A stretch of 64,000 bases of DNA, from NCBI GenBank assembly GCA_947627795.1, contig CANQXJ010000002.1:1-64000 (forward strand), in the 5' to 3' direction. A model generated the notes under the pieces. That model saw nothing but the letters and a program-made list of their open reading frames with translations. It ran no database searches and was not told where the DNA came from. The translations under genes and the position numbers were made by a program. How positions within the stretch are numbered: the first letter of the stretch is position 1; each line of letters begins with the position of its first letter. This DNA comes from an uncultured Clostridia bacterium (GTDB lineage: Bacteria; Bacillota; Clostridia; UBA1381). Below, piece by piece: positions 50,358 through 58,945 of the stretch.

Positions 50358-52223
50358 ATGGGCACTGAGCTAATTCCGAAAAAACAAAGCACAGGCGAAG
50401 CACGGAACGAAACAGGTACGGAAACGGGTAAAAAAAAGCGTTTCAACCCGATTGCGTTATGCCGGAAATATAAATTTGAGGCGGCCGTTATTGCGGCGGC
50501 TGCTGTTTGTGTTGTTTCGATGACGGCGGCGGGGATTATAATTTTTTCGGACGACGACGAAAACGCCGTGCCGCAATCGGATATCGAGGAGATAGTTACG
50601 CGTGTCGGAAAAGGCAGATTCGGCGAGAGCGTCAAAGAGGACACGGATATATCGCTCAGTTGGTCGTCAAAGGAAATTCGCCTGGACGGGATAGAAGCGT
50701 ACGAAAAAATATCGGCTGAAATTTATCCGATAGGCTATAAGAATCAGAAAGTAACATGGCGTTCGTCAAACGACACAATCGCTAAGATAGACGCGTACGG
50801 AAATATTACGGCTTATTCCCCCGGAGAGGTAATTTTGGAGGCTTATCATGAGGCTACGGGCAAAACAAAGGATGCGGTGCTTAAGGTAATTCGTCCCGTA
50901 ACCGGAATATTTATGCCCACAACCGAGATAACGATGAATTTAAATGACGCGCCGTTTGTGCTGCAGGCGTGGCTGACCCCGGACGATGCGAGCGTCGAGG
51001 ACATTAAGTGGACAAGCAAGGACACGTCCGTAGCTACGGTTGACGGTATGGGAAGAGTAAAGCCTGTGAGCGCGGGAATGACGGAAATAGTAGTTTCCAA
51101 TTCGGCGAACGACGTGCAGAGTAAATGCTTTGTCACTGTGGTCAATCAGGCGGTGAGCGTCGATGAGGTCGCGATACAGAACAAGGAAAACAACAGTATA
51201 CACATAGGAGATTCACTTACCACGGTTGCCACGGTCATGCCGAACAACGCGAAAAATAAAACGCTCACGTGGTCAAGCAGCGACGAGAATGTCGCAGTGG
51301 TGAACGCAAACGGAACGATCCGCGCGCTCAGCGAGGGAACGGCGCGCATAACCGCGTCCGCTTCGAACGGAGTAAATGATTCGATTGACATAAACGTGAC
51401 ACGAGCCGACGGAAGCGGTATTGATTTGGGCAATACGTTTTTGGACGGCTTCCATATGATAGGAGATGTGCCGGGCGTTTCCTCGGAAACCGGAGGAGTT
51501 GAGTATGTCACGTATGATTTAACGCTTGACGATATGGTCAATATTCAGATGGCTTCAAATCCGCCTCCGAAGATATGGATAAACGGGGGAAGCACTGACG
51601 CTTTTACCGAGGAAACGGCGGAATATCTCGACCCGAACAGCTTTTTCTCGGGAATGTATAAGTATCAGTTCCTCGATTTGTCGCATGCGAACGGCATAAG
51701 TGAAGAAGCGCTCAACGCTTTTCTTGAGGACAAGGGAATACTCAGAGGACAGGCTGCGGCGTTTATTTCCGCCGCGCAGGAATTCGGAATAAGCGAGGTT
51801 TATCTTGTCGCGCACGCGTGCCTTGAAACGGGTAACGGCACGTCGCAGCTCGCCACGGGAGTGGAGGTCAACGGCGAGACGGTATATAATATGTTCGGTA
51901 TCGCCGCGTATGACACAAGCGCGATCTACTCCGGCTCGCAGTATGCGTACAATGCCGGCTGGACAAGCCCGGAGGCGGCTATCCGCGGAGGAGCGGAATG
52001 GATAAGCACATGGTACATAAACAGCGCGGACGGACGGCAGAACACGCTGTATAAGATGCGCTGGAATCCGGAACATCCGAGCGAGCACCAATACGCCACG
52101 GATATAGGATGGGCTGTGAAGCAGGCGTCGAATATCGAGAGAATATTCAGTAACTTCCCCGACGCGGTCTTATCCTACGAGGTGCCCGTATACAACGGAA
52201 TGGTGCCGCCGGTTATCGAGTAA
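50358..52223 (+). CDS. membrane-anchored glucosaminidase with Ig-like domains
   Basis: 621 aa. One membrane segment (about 37-57), three bacterial Ig-like (BIG2) domains (about 95-355; KVTWRSSNDTIAKIDAYGNI type repeats), then a LytB/GH73-like N-acetylglucosaminidase domain (about 425-600) with the catalytic-Glu motif AHACLETGNGTSQLA and NMFGIAAYDTS. It likely trims peptidoglycan from the outer membrane face. It follows gatD by 12 bp, consistent with a wall-synthesis unit. Confidence 0.85.
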   Translation: MGTELIPKKQSTGEARNETGTETGKKKRFNPIALCRKYKFEAAVIAAAAVCVVSMTAAGIIIFSDDDENAVPQSDIEEIVTRVGKGRFGESVKEDTDISLSWSSKEIRLDGIEAYEKISAEIYPIGYKNQKVTWRSSNDTIAKIDAYGNITAYSPGEVILEAYHEATGKTKDAVLKVIRPVTGIFMPTTEITMNLNDAPFVLQAWLTPDDASVEDIKWTSKDTSVATVDGMGRVKPVSAGMTEIVVSNSANDVQSKCFVTVVNQAVSVDEVAIQNKENNSIHIGDSLTTVATVMPNNAKNKTLTWSSSDENVAVVNANGTIRALSEGTARITASASNGVNDSIDINVTRADGSGIDLGNTFLDGFHMIGDVPGVSSETGGVEYVTYDLTLDDMVNIQMASNPPPKIWINGGSTDAFTEETAEYLDPNSFFSGMYKYQFLDLSHANGISEEALNAFLEDKGILRGQAAAFISAAQEFGISEVYLVAHACLETGNGTSQLATGVEVNGETVYNMFGIAAYDTSAIYSGSQYAYNAGWTSPEAAIRGGAEWISTWYINSADGRQNTLYKMRWNPEHPSEHQYATDIGWAVKQASNIERIFSNFPDAVLSYEVPVYNGMVPPVIE

Positions 52224-52233
52224 CGGAGCGGAC

Positions 52234-52278
52234 AAGGGGTTTTATGAGAAAATTATAAAAAATTTCATAAAACCCCTT
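52234..52278 (+). terminator. stem-loop overlapping the rpmG promoter
   Basis: 14-bp arms AAGGGGTTTTATGA / TCATAAAACCCCTT. The right arm ends in the first bases of the rpmG -35 box. Terminator function for the upstream gene is likely but there is no clean T tract. Confidence 0.5.
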
Positions 52279-52305
52279 GACAACATACCCCGTTAATGTT
52301 ATAAT
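52277..52305 (+). promoter_or_regulatory. perfect consensus promoter of rpmG-secE-nusG
   Basis: TTGACA, exactly 17 bp, TATAAT, about 80 bp upstream of rpmG. Confidence 0.9.
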
Positions 52306-52387
52306 GTGTACGCTAAGAAAAAGGCTCTTTTTTTTTGTGTACCGGAAAAGAAGAGCGCGGTATATGAAAAACGGAGGTGTATTTATA

Positions 52388-52537
52388 ATGAGAGTAAAAA
52401 TCACATTGGCATGCACGGAATGCAAGCAGAGAAATTATAACACAATGAAAAACAAGAAAAACGATCCCGACAGACTTGAAATGAAAAAATACTGCAGATT
52501 CTGCAGAAAGCACACTCTTCACAGAGAAACAAGATAG
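52388..52537 (+). CDS. rpmG: 50S ribosomal protein L33
   Basis: 49 aa from ATG 52388 after GGAGGTG; the longer ORF in the track crosses the promoter. Zinc-ribbon form with CTEC and CRFC, and the typical core RNYNTMKNK. Leads the secE-nusG unit as in many Firmicutes. Confidence 0.95.
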   Translation: MRVKITLACTECKQRNYNTMKNKKNDPDRLEMKKYCRFCRKHTLHRETR

Positions 52538-52573
52538 TTTATCGGATTATTTTAGGACAAGGAGTGCAAAAAC

Positions 52574-52798
52574 ATGGCTGATTTGGCAAAAACAGGTAAG
52601 AAAACCTTCGGCGCGAGAGCAAAGAAGTTTTTAAAGGAAACAAAGGCCGAGCTTAAAAAGGTTACATGGCCTACAAAGGACCAGCTTATTCATAACACGG
52701 GGGTAATCATAACATTTATCATCATTATAACGATTATTCTGTCGGTGTTGGATATTGCTTTTGCGGAACTGTTCCAGATGCTCACAAATCTCGTATAA
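52574..52798 (+). CDS. secE: preprotein translocase subunit SecE
   Basis: 74 aa. Conserved KKFLKETKAELKKVTWPTKDQ amphipathic motif precedes one membrane segment (about 48-68). Essential SecYEG component. Confidence 0.94.
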   Translation: MADLAKTGKKTFGARAKKFLKETKAELKKVTWPTKDQLIHNTGVIITFIIIITIILSVLDIAFAELFQMLTNLV

Positions 52799-52823
52799 TA
52801 GGCGTTAGGGAAGGAGTGCGGTT

Positions 52824-53348
52824 ATGGCAGAGGAAGCAAAATGGTATGTGGTCCACACGTACTCGGGTTACGAGAATAAAGTCAAAGCCAACATTGAAAA
52901 GTCTGTTGAAAACCGGGGCATTCAGGATTTAATCACAGATGTCAGAGTTCCCGTGGAAGAGGTTGTCGAGAAAAAGGGCGATGTGGAAAAGATTGTTCAG
53001 CGCAAAATTTTCCCGGGCTATGTCGTGGTCAAGATGGTTATGACGGACGTCAGCTGGTATATCGTAAGAAATACCCGCGGCGTTACAGGCTTCGTGGGAC
53101 CGGGCTCAAAGCCGGTACCCCTGAGCGACGACGAGGTTGCGAGAATCGGTATCGAGCAGATCCGTATGGCGGATATCGACTTTGCCGTAGGCGATTTTGT
53201 CGAGATAAAATCCGGTCCAATGGAAGGCTTTTCCGGTAAAGTTACAAGCATTGACAACGAAACGCGCAAAATTAACGTGGCGGTTTCGATGTTCGGACGC
53301 GAAACGCCTGTCGAGATAGATTACACGCAGGTAAGCCGCGTAGATTAA
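52824..53348 (+). CDS. nusG: transcription antitermination protein NusG
   Basis: 174 aa. NGN domain (WYVVHTYSGYENKVKANIEK, FPGYVVVKM, GFVGPGSKPVPL) and C-terminal KOW domain (GPMEGFSGKVTSID). Couples transcription to ribosomes. Confidence 0.96.
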   Translation: MAEEAKWYVVHTYSGYENKVKANIEKSVENRGIQDLITDVRVPVEEVVEKKGDVEKIVQRKIFPGYVVVKMVMTDVSWYIVRNTRGVTGFVGPGSKPVPLSDDEVARIGIEQIRMADIDFAVGDFVEIKSGPMEGFSGKVTSIDNETRKINVAVSMFGRETPVEIDYTQVSRVD

Positions 53349-53389
53349 AATTAGTTTATGAACGGAAATTCCGTTTATATATCCCCTCA

Positions 53390-53447
53390 GGTAATAGTGG
53401 GAGGAACCGGAGCGCACGCTCCTGAGGTTCCGCAATTAAATTACCAC
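53390..53447 (+). promoter_or_regulatory. structured leader of rplK
   Basis: GGTAAT pairs with ATTACC around an inner stem GGAACC...GGTTCC with GAGC/GCTC. Contains GTGGGAG and a later ACCAC, a pair also seen before rplA. Probable r-protein autoregulatory site (L1-type), by position and shape only. Confidence 0.45.
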
Positions 53448-53475
53448 ATTATTTATTCAAGGAGGTGGCCATATA

Positions 53476-53901
53476 ATGGCACAGAAGGTACAAGGTTATA
53501 TTAAGCTGCAAATTCCTGCGGGCAAGGCAAGTCCTGCGCCCCCTGTCGGACCGGCTCTCGGTCAGCACGGCGTAAACATCATGCAGTTTACGAAGGAATT
53601 CAATGAAAAGACAGCTAAAGACGCGGGACTTATAATTCCGGTAGTTATCACGGTTTATGCGGACCGCTCGTTCTCATTCATAACAAAGACGCCGCCGGCT
53701 GCGGTTCTCATCAAGAAGGCGTGCAAGATCGAAAGCGGCTCGGGAGTTCCGAACAAGACCAAGGTCGCTACAATTTCAAAAGCGGACCTTCAGGCTATAG
53801 CGGAGCAGAAGATGCCCGACCTTAACGCGGCAAGCGTAGAGGCGGCTATGAGCATGATCGCAGGCACATGCAGAAGCATGGGCGTACTAATCGGTGACTA
53901 A
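53476..53901 (+). CDS. rplK: 50S ribosomal protein L11
   Basis: 141 aa. [29 protein letters not shown] and the C-terminal RNA-binding domain with GTCRSMGV are diagnostic. Strong AAGGAGGTGG site. Confidence 0.97.
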   Translation: MAQKVQGYIKLQIPAGKASPAPPVGPALGQHGVNIMQFTKEFNEKTAKDAGLIIPVVITVYADRSFSFITKTPPAAVLIKKACKIESGSGVPNKTKVATISKADLQAIAEQKMPDLNAASVEAAMSMIAGTCRSMGVLIGD

Positions 53902-53913
53902 TTGTTATAAGAC

Positions 53914-53943
53914 GGTGGGAGAGAAAAATCTCGTTTGACCACG
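53914..53943 (+). promoter_or_regulatory. short leader hairpin before rplA
   Basis: GTGGGAG...ACCACG flanks a GAGA/TCTC stem, echoing the rplK leader. Possible L1 regulatory site. Confidence 0.35.
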
Positions 53944-53957
53944 AAGGAGGATATGAA

Positions 53958-54653
53958 ATGTTTAGAGGAAAAAAGTATAAGGATTCCGCAAAAATCGTTG
54001 ACAGATCAAAGCAGTACGACGTAAGCGAGGCTCTTGACCTCGCGGTAAAAACGTCAAAGGCTAAGTTTGACGAAACAATAGAAGCACACATCAAGCTGGG
54101 CGTTGACTCAAGACACGCGGACCAGCAGGTAAGAGGCGCTATCGTGCTTCCGCACGGTACAGGTAAAACGGCGAAGGTTCTCGTATTCGCGAAAGGACCG
54201 AAGGCTGACGAGGCTCAGGCTGCGGGCGCTGATTACGTCGGCGAAATGGAGCTCGTTCAGAAGATCCAGGGCGAGAACTGGTTCGATTTCGACGTAGTAG
54301 TCGCAACTCCCGATATGATGGGCGTTGTCGGACGTTTAGGTAAGGTTTTAGGTCCGAAGGGCTTGATGCCGTCGCCGAAGGCGGGCACGGTAACGATGGA
54401 CGTTACGAAAGCCGTTAACGAAATCAAAGCAGGTAAGATCGAGTACAGACTCGACAAGACAAACATCATTCACTGCCCGATAGGCAAAGCGTCATTCGGC
54501 AAGGATAAGCTGACGGAGAACTTTAACGCTCTCATGGGTGCGATCATCAAGGCGAAGCCGGCGGCTGCAAAGGGACAGTATCTGAGAAGCGTTGTTGTAG
54601 CATCGACAATGGGACCGGGTATAAAGATGAACCCCGCTCGTATTTCGGGCTAA
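53958..54653 (+). CDS. rplA: 50S ribosomal protein L1
   Basis: 231 aa. [31 protein letters not shown] and [19 protein letters not shown] are L1 hallmarks. L1 commonly represses the L11-L1 mRNA. Confidence 0.97.
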   Translation: MFRGKKYKDSAKIVDRSKQYDVSEALDLAVKTSKAKFDETIEAHIKLGVDSRHADQQVRGAIVLPHGTGKTAKVLVFAKGPKADEAQAAGADYVGEMELVQKIQGENWFDFDVVVATPDMMGVVGRLGKVLGPKGLMPSPKAGTVTMDVTKAVNEIKAGKIEYRLDKTNIIHCPIGKASFGKDKLTENFNALMGAIIKAKPAAAKGQYLRSVVVASTMGPGIKMNPARISG

Positions 54654-54660
54654 AAAAATC

Positions 54661-54689
54661 TTGACAAAAGATTCATATTGTGATAAAAT
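54661..54689 (+). promoter_or_regulatory. promoter of rplJ-rplL
   Basis: TTGACA, 17-bp spacer, TAAAAT, 7 bp after the rplA stop; drives the L10 leader. Confidence 0.82.
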
Positions 54690-54699
54690 ATCACAGTTG

Positions 54700-54815
54700 A
54701 ATAAATCCGTAGACAGTAGGCGGTGCTTCGGCACGATAAGTCCAACCGAGGAGAATTAGTGATTTAATATGATTACTACGGCTCTTTGCGTCTGCGGCAA
54801 AGAGCCTTCTTATTT
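54700..54815 (+). promoter_or_regulatory. ribosomal protein L10 leader with attenuator
   Basis: The region after the promoter has the AGACAGTAGGCGG and CCAACCGAGGAG elements of the L10 leader family, then a 10-bp stem GGCTCTTTGC / GCAAAGAGCC (54780-54806) followed by TTCTTATTT. Known L10 leaders bind L10(L12)4 and attenuate transcription. Confidence 0.8.
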
Positions 54816-54882
54816 ACATGATTTCTTAAATGAAGTCTGATGGAAGGCATACATTTTAACTTAATCGGAGGTGAAAAAATTT

Positions 54883-55548
54883 ATGCCAAGCGCTAAGGTT
54901 TTAGAGGCAAAGAAAGCACAAGTCGCCGAGGTTGTCGAAATTTTAAAGGCTGCTCAGACGGGTGTGCTGGTTGACTACAGAGGTCTTACCGTTGACGAGG
55001 ATACAGACCTCAGAAACAAACTCAGAGCCGCTAACGTAAAATATTTCGTTATGAAGAACACGCTTCTTCGTCTTGCGGCTGATGAAACGGGACTTAACGC
55101 GCTCGACGAAACTCTCCACGGCCCGACTGCTATCGCTGTATCAAGCGAGGACGCTGTCGCACCGGCGAAGGTGCTCGCCGATTTTGCGAAGGGAAACGAA
55201 AAGCTCGAAATTAAGGGCGGTTTCATGGACGGAGCGGTTATGACTCTTGATGAGATCAAGAAGCTCGCCGCAACGCCGAATATGGAGACTCTTATCGCGA
55301 AGATCATGGGAAGCCTCAACGCTCCCGCGTCAAATCTCGTACGCTTGCTCGCCGCTATTGTTGACGAGGGCGTAGAGCCCGCTGAGCTGGCGGCTAAAAA
55401 GCAGGCTGAAAAAGCAGGAGAGGAAGCTCCCGCGGCTGAAGAAGCCGCACCGGCAGCCGAAGAGGCTCCGGCGGAGGAAGCTAAAGCAGAGGAGGCTCCG
55501 GCTGAAGAAGCTCCCGCAGCGGAAGCTGCACCGGCTGATGCCGAATAA
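54883..55548 (+). CDS. rplJ: 50S ribosomal protein L10
   Basis: 221 aa from ATG 54883 ([11 protein letters not shown]), 9 nt from GGAGGTG; the upstream GTG overlaps the ribosome binding site. Core [15 protein letters not shown] and [10 protein letters not shown] match L10. The C-terminal ~45 residues are an Ala/Glu/Pro-rich tail (EEAPAAEEA), common in Clostridia. Confidence 0.95.
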   Translation: MPSAKVLEAKKAQVAEVVEILKAAQTGVLVDYRGLTVDEDTDLRNKLRAANVKYFVMKNTLLRLAADETGLNALDETLHGPTAIAVSSEDAVAPAKVLADFAKGNEKLEIKGGFMDGAVMTLDEIKKLAATPNMETLIAKIMGSLNAPASNLVRLLAAIVDEGVEPAELAAKKQAEKAGEEAPAAEEAAPAAEEAPAEEAKAEEAPAEEAPAAEAAPADAE

Positions 55549-55601
55549 TTCGGAAAAAACGAACAAAAACGAAAAGAAAATTTTATAGGAGGAAAATTAA
55601 A

Positions 55602-55973
55602 ATGGCAGACTTAAATGCAATCATTGATTCGATAAAGGAATTAAAATTACTTGAAGTTGCTGAGCTCGTAAAGATGATGGAAGAAGAGTTCGGCGTAAGC
55701 GCGGCTGCTCCGGTTATGGTAGCGGGCGCTGCGGAAGGCGGCGCTGCTGCGGCTGAAGAAAAGACAGAGTTCGACGTAGTCCTCAAGTCGGCAGGCGCGT
55801 CGAAGCTCGGCGTAATTAAGGTAGTAAGAGAGCTCACAGGTTTAGGCTTGAAGGAAGCTAAGGCTCTTGTTGACGGCGCTCCCAACACAGTTAAGGAAGG
55901 CGCTTCAAAGGACGACGCCGAGGCTATGAAGACTAAGCTTGAAGAGGCGGGCGCTGAAGTAGAGTTAAAGTAA
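55602..55973 (+). CDS. rplL: 50S ribosomal protein L7/L12
   Basis: 123 aa. N-terminal dimer domain, Ala/Gly hinge and the C-terminal [33 protein letters not shown] domain. Stalk protein for translation factors. Not followed by rpoBC here. Confidence 0.97.
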   Translation: MADLNAIIDSIKELKLLEVAELVKMMEEEFGVSAAAPVMVAGAAEGGAAAAEEKTEFDVVLKSAGASKLGVIKVVRELTGLGLKEAKALVDGAPNTVKEGASKDDAEAMKTKLEEAGAEVELK

Positions 55974-56020
55974 TTCGGCTCTGAAATTCTCAGAAGAAAA
56001 CCTGAATCGGGAGATTGTTT

Positions 56021-56536
56021 ATGATTATAGACGTATCGGGTATTTTAAAGGAATCGGGCGGCAGAATGAACGTTTCGGGCGAGGTTGACCTAAACACGGG
56101 AGAAGCCTTTCTCGGCGAGGTTTACCGCTTCAAAGAGCCGGTCACGGTGAAAGGAAGCATATCCAACAACAGCAAATCGCTGATATTAAAGGCGGAGGGC
56201 GTAGGCGTTTTAAAAACGCGCTGCGCGAGATGTATGAAGGACATCGAAGCGGAAGTGAAGTTCCCGATAGACGAGAATCTCGTCCGCGCCGAGGACAGCG
56301 AAAACGCCGACGAGGACTCGATTCTTTTTGAGGGAAACATCATTGAAGCCGACGAAATAGCGCTCAACAGCTTTCTGATGAACGTTCCGACGCGGTTTCT
56401 CTGCAAAGAGGACTGCAAGGGCTTATGCGCGAAATGCGGAGCGGACCTAAACGAAGGCGAATGCGGCTGCGATTATGAACAAATCGACCCGAGATGGGCG
56501 GGTTTGCTGGATATTATAAACGAAGATAAAGAGTGA
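56021..56536 (+). CDS. DUF177 (YceD) family protein
   Basis: 171 aa from ATG 56021, 7 nt from CGGGAG. CARCMKD and the Cys-rich C-terminus (CKEDCKGLCAKCG) followed by DPRWAGLLDI define YceD. It precedes rpmF, its invariant neighbour, and is thought to act in 23S rRNA or L32-linked ribosome assembly. Confidence 0.9.
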   Translation: MIIDVSGILKESGGRMNVSGEVDLNTGEAFLGEVYRFKEPVTVKGSISNNSKSLILKAEGVGVLKTRCARCMKDIEAEVKFPIDENLVRAEDSENADEDSILFEGNIIEADEIALNSFLMNVPTRFLCKEDCKGLCAKCGADLNEGECGCDYEQIDPRWAGLLDIINEDKE

Positions 56537-56564
56537 ATTATTGAATTTTATGGAGGTGTAGAAA

Positions 56565-56744
56565 ATGGCAGTACCTAAGGGTAAAGTGTCGAAAGCCAGA
56601 AGAGATAAAAGACGTGCCAACTGGAAGCTTACAGCTCCGAACATGGTGGAATGTCCACAGTGTCACGAATTTAAAATGCCTCACAGAGTTTGTAAATCCT
56701 GCGGTTATTATGACGGCAGAGAGGTTATAAAGGTTGAGGATTAA
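56565..56744 (+). CDS. rpmF: 50S ribosomal protein L32
   Basis: 59 aa, just below the ORF-track cutoff. ATG follows TGGAGGTG. AVPKGKVSKARRDKRRA and zinc-ribbon CPQC ... CKSCGYYDGREV are diagnostic. Confidence 0.96.
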   Translation: MAVPKGKVSKARRDKRRANWKLTAPNMVECPQCHEFKMPHRVCKSCGYYDGREVIKVED

Positions 56745-56763
56745 TATTTTCGGCTGAATACTT

Positions 56764-56792
56764 AAAGAACCGCTGACAAGGCGGTTCTTTTT
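56764..56792 (+). terminator. intrinsic terminator after rpmF
   Basis: 10-bp stem AAAGAACCGC / GCGGTTCTTT running into TT; ends 3 bp before the next -35 box. Confidence 0.88.
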
Positions 56793-56794
56793 CG

Positions 56795-56823
56795 TTGACA
56801 TTTTATTGCGGAAATGGTATAAT
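56795..56823 (+). promoter_or_regulatory. perfect consensus promoter of the nuclease-like gene
   Basis: TTGACA, exactly 17 bp, TATAAT. The -10 lies inside the track's ORF, so the true start must be downstream. Confidence 0.9.
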
Positions 56824-56853
56824 AAAACAAAACGGAAACGGTGGAATGTTGAT

Positions 56854-57231
56854 GTGATTGTCGTAGGGAAGATTGATATAGATAAATACAGATGCGTTAG
56901 CGACGATATTAATAATGATGAGGTAATAATAACAGAAGAACGAATACAGCATATAAAAAACAGGCATCCTCATGATTTTGAAAGATACTTTCACTATATA
57001 TCAAAGATGCTGTCGGAACCTGAATACATATTTGAATCAAAAAAGCCGAATACAGCTTTCATAATGAACACATTCAGGGAAAACGGAAAAAATTTTGAAC
57101 TTATATTACGTTTAAAAACATCTTCAGATAATGAAAATTTTAAAAATTCGATAATAACATTTATGAAGATATCCGACAGAAAAAGGGATAAATATATAAG
57201 AAACAAAAGAATACTTTACAAATCGGAATAA
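56854..57231 (+). CDS. solitary PBECR/Barnase-EndoU-ColicinE5-RelE-like nuclease
   Basis: 125 aa from GTG 56854, preceded by CGGTGGA; the track's TTG at 56806 lies upstream of the promoter -10. The core EVIITEERIQHIKNRHP, the FELILRLKTSSDNENFKNSII strand pair and KISDRKRDKYIRNKRILYK resemble the small BECR-fold nucleases found in phages and toxin modules (PBECR group). Basic, A+T rich compared with neighbours, and without a recognisable protein antitoxin. A structured RNA gene starts ~20 bp beyond its stop. RNase activity is inferred from fold family. Confidence 0.6.
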   Translation: MIVVGKIDIDKYRCVSDDINNDEVIITEERIQHIKNRHPHDFERYFHYISKMLSEPEYIFESKKPNTAFIMNTFRENGKNFELILRLKTSSDNENFKNSIITFMKISDRKRDKYIRNKRILYKSE

Positions 57232-57243
57232 ATGTGTTATAAT
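57215..57243 (+). promoter_or_regulatory. promoter of the free-standing structured RNA
   Basis: TTTACA, 17-bp spacer, TATAAT with upstream TG (extended -10). It overlaps the 3' end of the nuclease gene. Confidence 0.8.
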
Positions 57244-57249
57244 ATAAAT

Positions 57250-57397
57250 AAGATAAATAAGTTATTCGAGGTGGTAAATTTCGTGTCGACCACACGCCGA
57301 TGGTATGACAGGGGTTAAGCCCCGAGAGATGCAGGAGTAGGCACGCCTGCCGGATAACTAATCTATTTTGAACCGCTCTGACTTGTCGGGGCGGTTT
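57250..57397 (+). ncRNA. structured RNA of unknown class with own promoter and terminator
   Basis: About 150 nt. The closing helix AGTTATTCG / CGGATAACT (57270-57278 with 57351-57359) surrounds a GTGGT/ACCAC hairpin, a GGGG-TTAA-CCCC hairpin and a GCAGG/CCTGC hairpin, with conserved-looking single strands (GAGAGAT, GGAGTAGGCAC) between. An intrinsic terminator with a 12-bp stem follows. radA has its own promoter further down, so this is not simply its leader. It does not match the SRP RNA, tmRNA, 6S, TPP, T-box, glycine, SAM, fluoride or c-di-GMP riboswitch signatures that I know. Confidence 0.65.
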
Positions 57398-57399
57398 TT
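57371..57399 (+). terminator. intrinsic terminator of the structured RNA
   Basis: AACCGCTCTGAC / GTCGGGGCGGTT stem (two G-U pairs) followed by TTTTT. Confidence 0.9.
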
Positions 57400-57460
57400 C
57401 ATTAGATGTATTACGAAGCAAACGCAAAGTGCCTTGCGGCTGCTGACGCAATACATTTTG

Positions 57461-57489
57461 TTGACGAAAACGATATATGGTGTTATAAT
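57461..57489 (+). promoter_or_regulatory. promoter of radA
   Basis: TTGACG, 17-bp spacer, TATAAT, 32 bp upstream of the radA start. Confidence 0.85.
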
Positions 57490-57520
57490 GTACACAGATC
57501 AATTTTTCCGGAGGACAAAA

Positions 57521-58897
57521 ATGAAACAAAAATCTGTTTATATATGTTCCGAATGCGGATACCAATCAGTCAAGTGGCTCGGGAAATGCCCGGGCTGCGG
57601 GAGTTGGAACACGCTTCAGGAGACGGTTACGGAAGAGCCGAAGTCGGTGTCGCGGCGCGGTGTAAGCGCGGCTGCAGCGGCGTCTGCATCGCGCAGACCG
57701 AAGCGTATATCCGAGGTAAAGGCGGATCTCGAAACGCGCAGCACCACCGGCATGAAGGAGCTTGACCGCGTCCTGGGCGGCGGCATAGTGCAAGGCTCGC
57801 TCGTGCTCGTCGGCGGCGATCCCGGCATAGGCAAGTCTACGCTGCTTTTGCAGATATGCCAAAAGCTCGGAGAAACGAAAAAAATACTGTACGTCAGCGG
57901 CGAGGAATCGGAAGGGCAGATCAAGCTGCGCGCTCAGCGTCTCGGAGTTACGACGGAAAACCTGTATCTTATGTCGGAAACGGACGTGGAGGAGGTCGTC
58001 GGAGCGATAAACGACACCAAGCCCGACATAGTTGTTATAGACTCGATACAGACCATGAACCGACAGGATATCGCGTCCGCCTCCGGCAGCGTTCCGCAGG
58101 TGCGCGAGGCTACGAATATGTTTATGCGTATCGCGAAGTCGATGGGTATTTCAATGTTTATCGTCGGGCACGTCACCAAGGACGGAGCTATTGCCGGACC
58201 GAGAGTGCTCGAGCATATGGTGGACTGCGTGCTTTATTTCGAGGGCGAAAAGCAGACGAGCTTCCGTATTCTGCGCGCGGTCAAGAACCGTTTCGGCTCG
58301 ACGAACGAGATAGGCGTTTTCGAAATGCGCGATACGGGACTGGAGGAGGTTGAAAATCCGTCAATGGCGCTCTTGGAGGGCCGGGACGAGAACACCTCGG
58401 GCAGCAGCGTAGTCTGCACAATGGAGGGAACGCGCGGCATACTCGCCGAGATCCAGGCTCTTGTCACTCCCACGGGCTTCGGCAATCCGAGGCGCATGTC
58501 GAGCGGCATCGACTTAAACCGCGTGATACTGTTGATTGCGGTACTCGAAAAGCGAGCGCGGATGAACCTGTCAAGCTCCGACGTGTATATAAACGTCGCG
58601 GGCGGATTGAAGATTTACGAAACGGCTGTTGATTTGGGAATATGCGCGGCGATAGCGGCAAGCCAGACGGACACGGCTCTGCCGAAGGATATGATGTTTA
58701 TAGGCGAGGTGGGTTTAAGCGGCGAGCTTCGGGCTGTATCGCAGCTTGAAAAACGGCTCAGCGAGGCGGCTAAGCTTGGCTTCAAATCGGCGATCATTCC
58801 GAAGCAGTCGATGCGCGGAGTGCGCGTGCCGGAGGGCTTCGCGGCATACGGTGTAAAGACGCTTGCCGAGGCGATGAACATGATACGGCGCAGATAG
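57521..58897 (+). CDS. radA: DNA repair protein RadA
   Basis: 458 aa from ATG 57521 after CCGGAGGA; the track's longer form runs over the promoter. C4 zinc finger (CSECGYQSVKWLGKCPGCG), RecA-like ATPase with GDPGIGKSTLLLQ, the RadA-specific KNRFGSTNEIGVFEM, and a C-terminal Lon-protease-like domain. Promotes branch migration in recombination. Confidence 0.95.
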   Translation: MKQKSVYICSECGYQSVKWLGKCPGCGSWNTLQETVTEEPKSVSRRGVSAAAAASASRRPKRISEVKADLETRSTTGMKELDRVLGGGIVQGSLVLVGGDPGIGKSTLLLQICQKLGETKKILYVSGEESEGQIKLRAQRLGVTTENLYLMSETDVEEVVGAINDTKPDIVVIDSIQTMNRQDIASASGSVPQVREATNMFMRIAKSMGISMFIVGHVTKDGAIAGPRVLEHMVDCVLYFEGEKQTSFRILRAVKNRFGSTNEIGVFEMRDTGLEEVENPSMALLEGRDENTSGSSVVCTMEGTRGILAEIQALVTPTGFGNPRRMSSGIDLNRVILLIAVLEKRARMNLSSSDVYINVAGGLKIYETAVDLGICAAIAASQTDTALPKDMMFIGEVGLSGELRAVSQLEKRLSEAAKLGFKSAIIPKQSMRGVRVPEGFAAYGVKTLAEAMNMIRRR

Positions 58898-58926
58898 TTG
58901 ACAAAAACGGCGATTTATAATATAAT
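58898..58926 (+). promoter_or_regulatory. perfect consensus promoter after radA
   Basis: TTGACA begins right after the radA stop; 17-bp spacer, TATAAT. Drives the membrane protein and ricT. Confidence 0.85.
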
Positions 58927-58945
58927 TAGTACGGAGTTGATTTAA

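Noticed and set aside
57250-57397. Structured RNA as a riboswitch controlling radA
   Set aside because: radA has its own good promoter downstream of the terminator, so control by attenuation is unnecessary; kept as a free-standing RNA instead.
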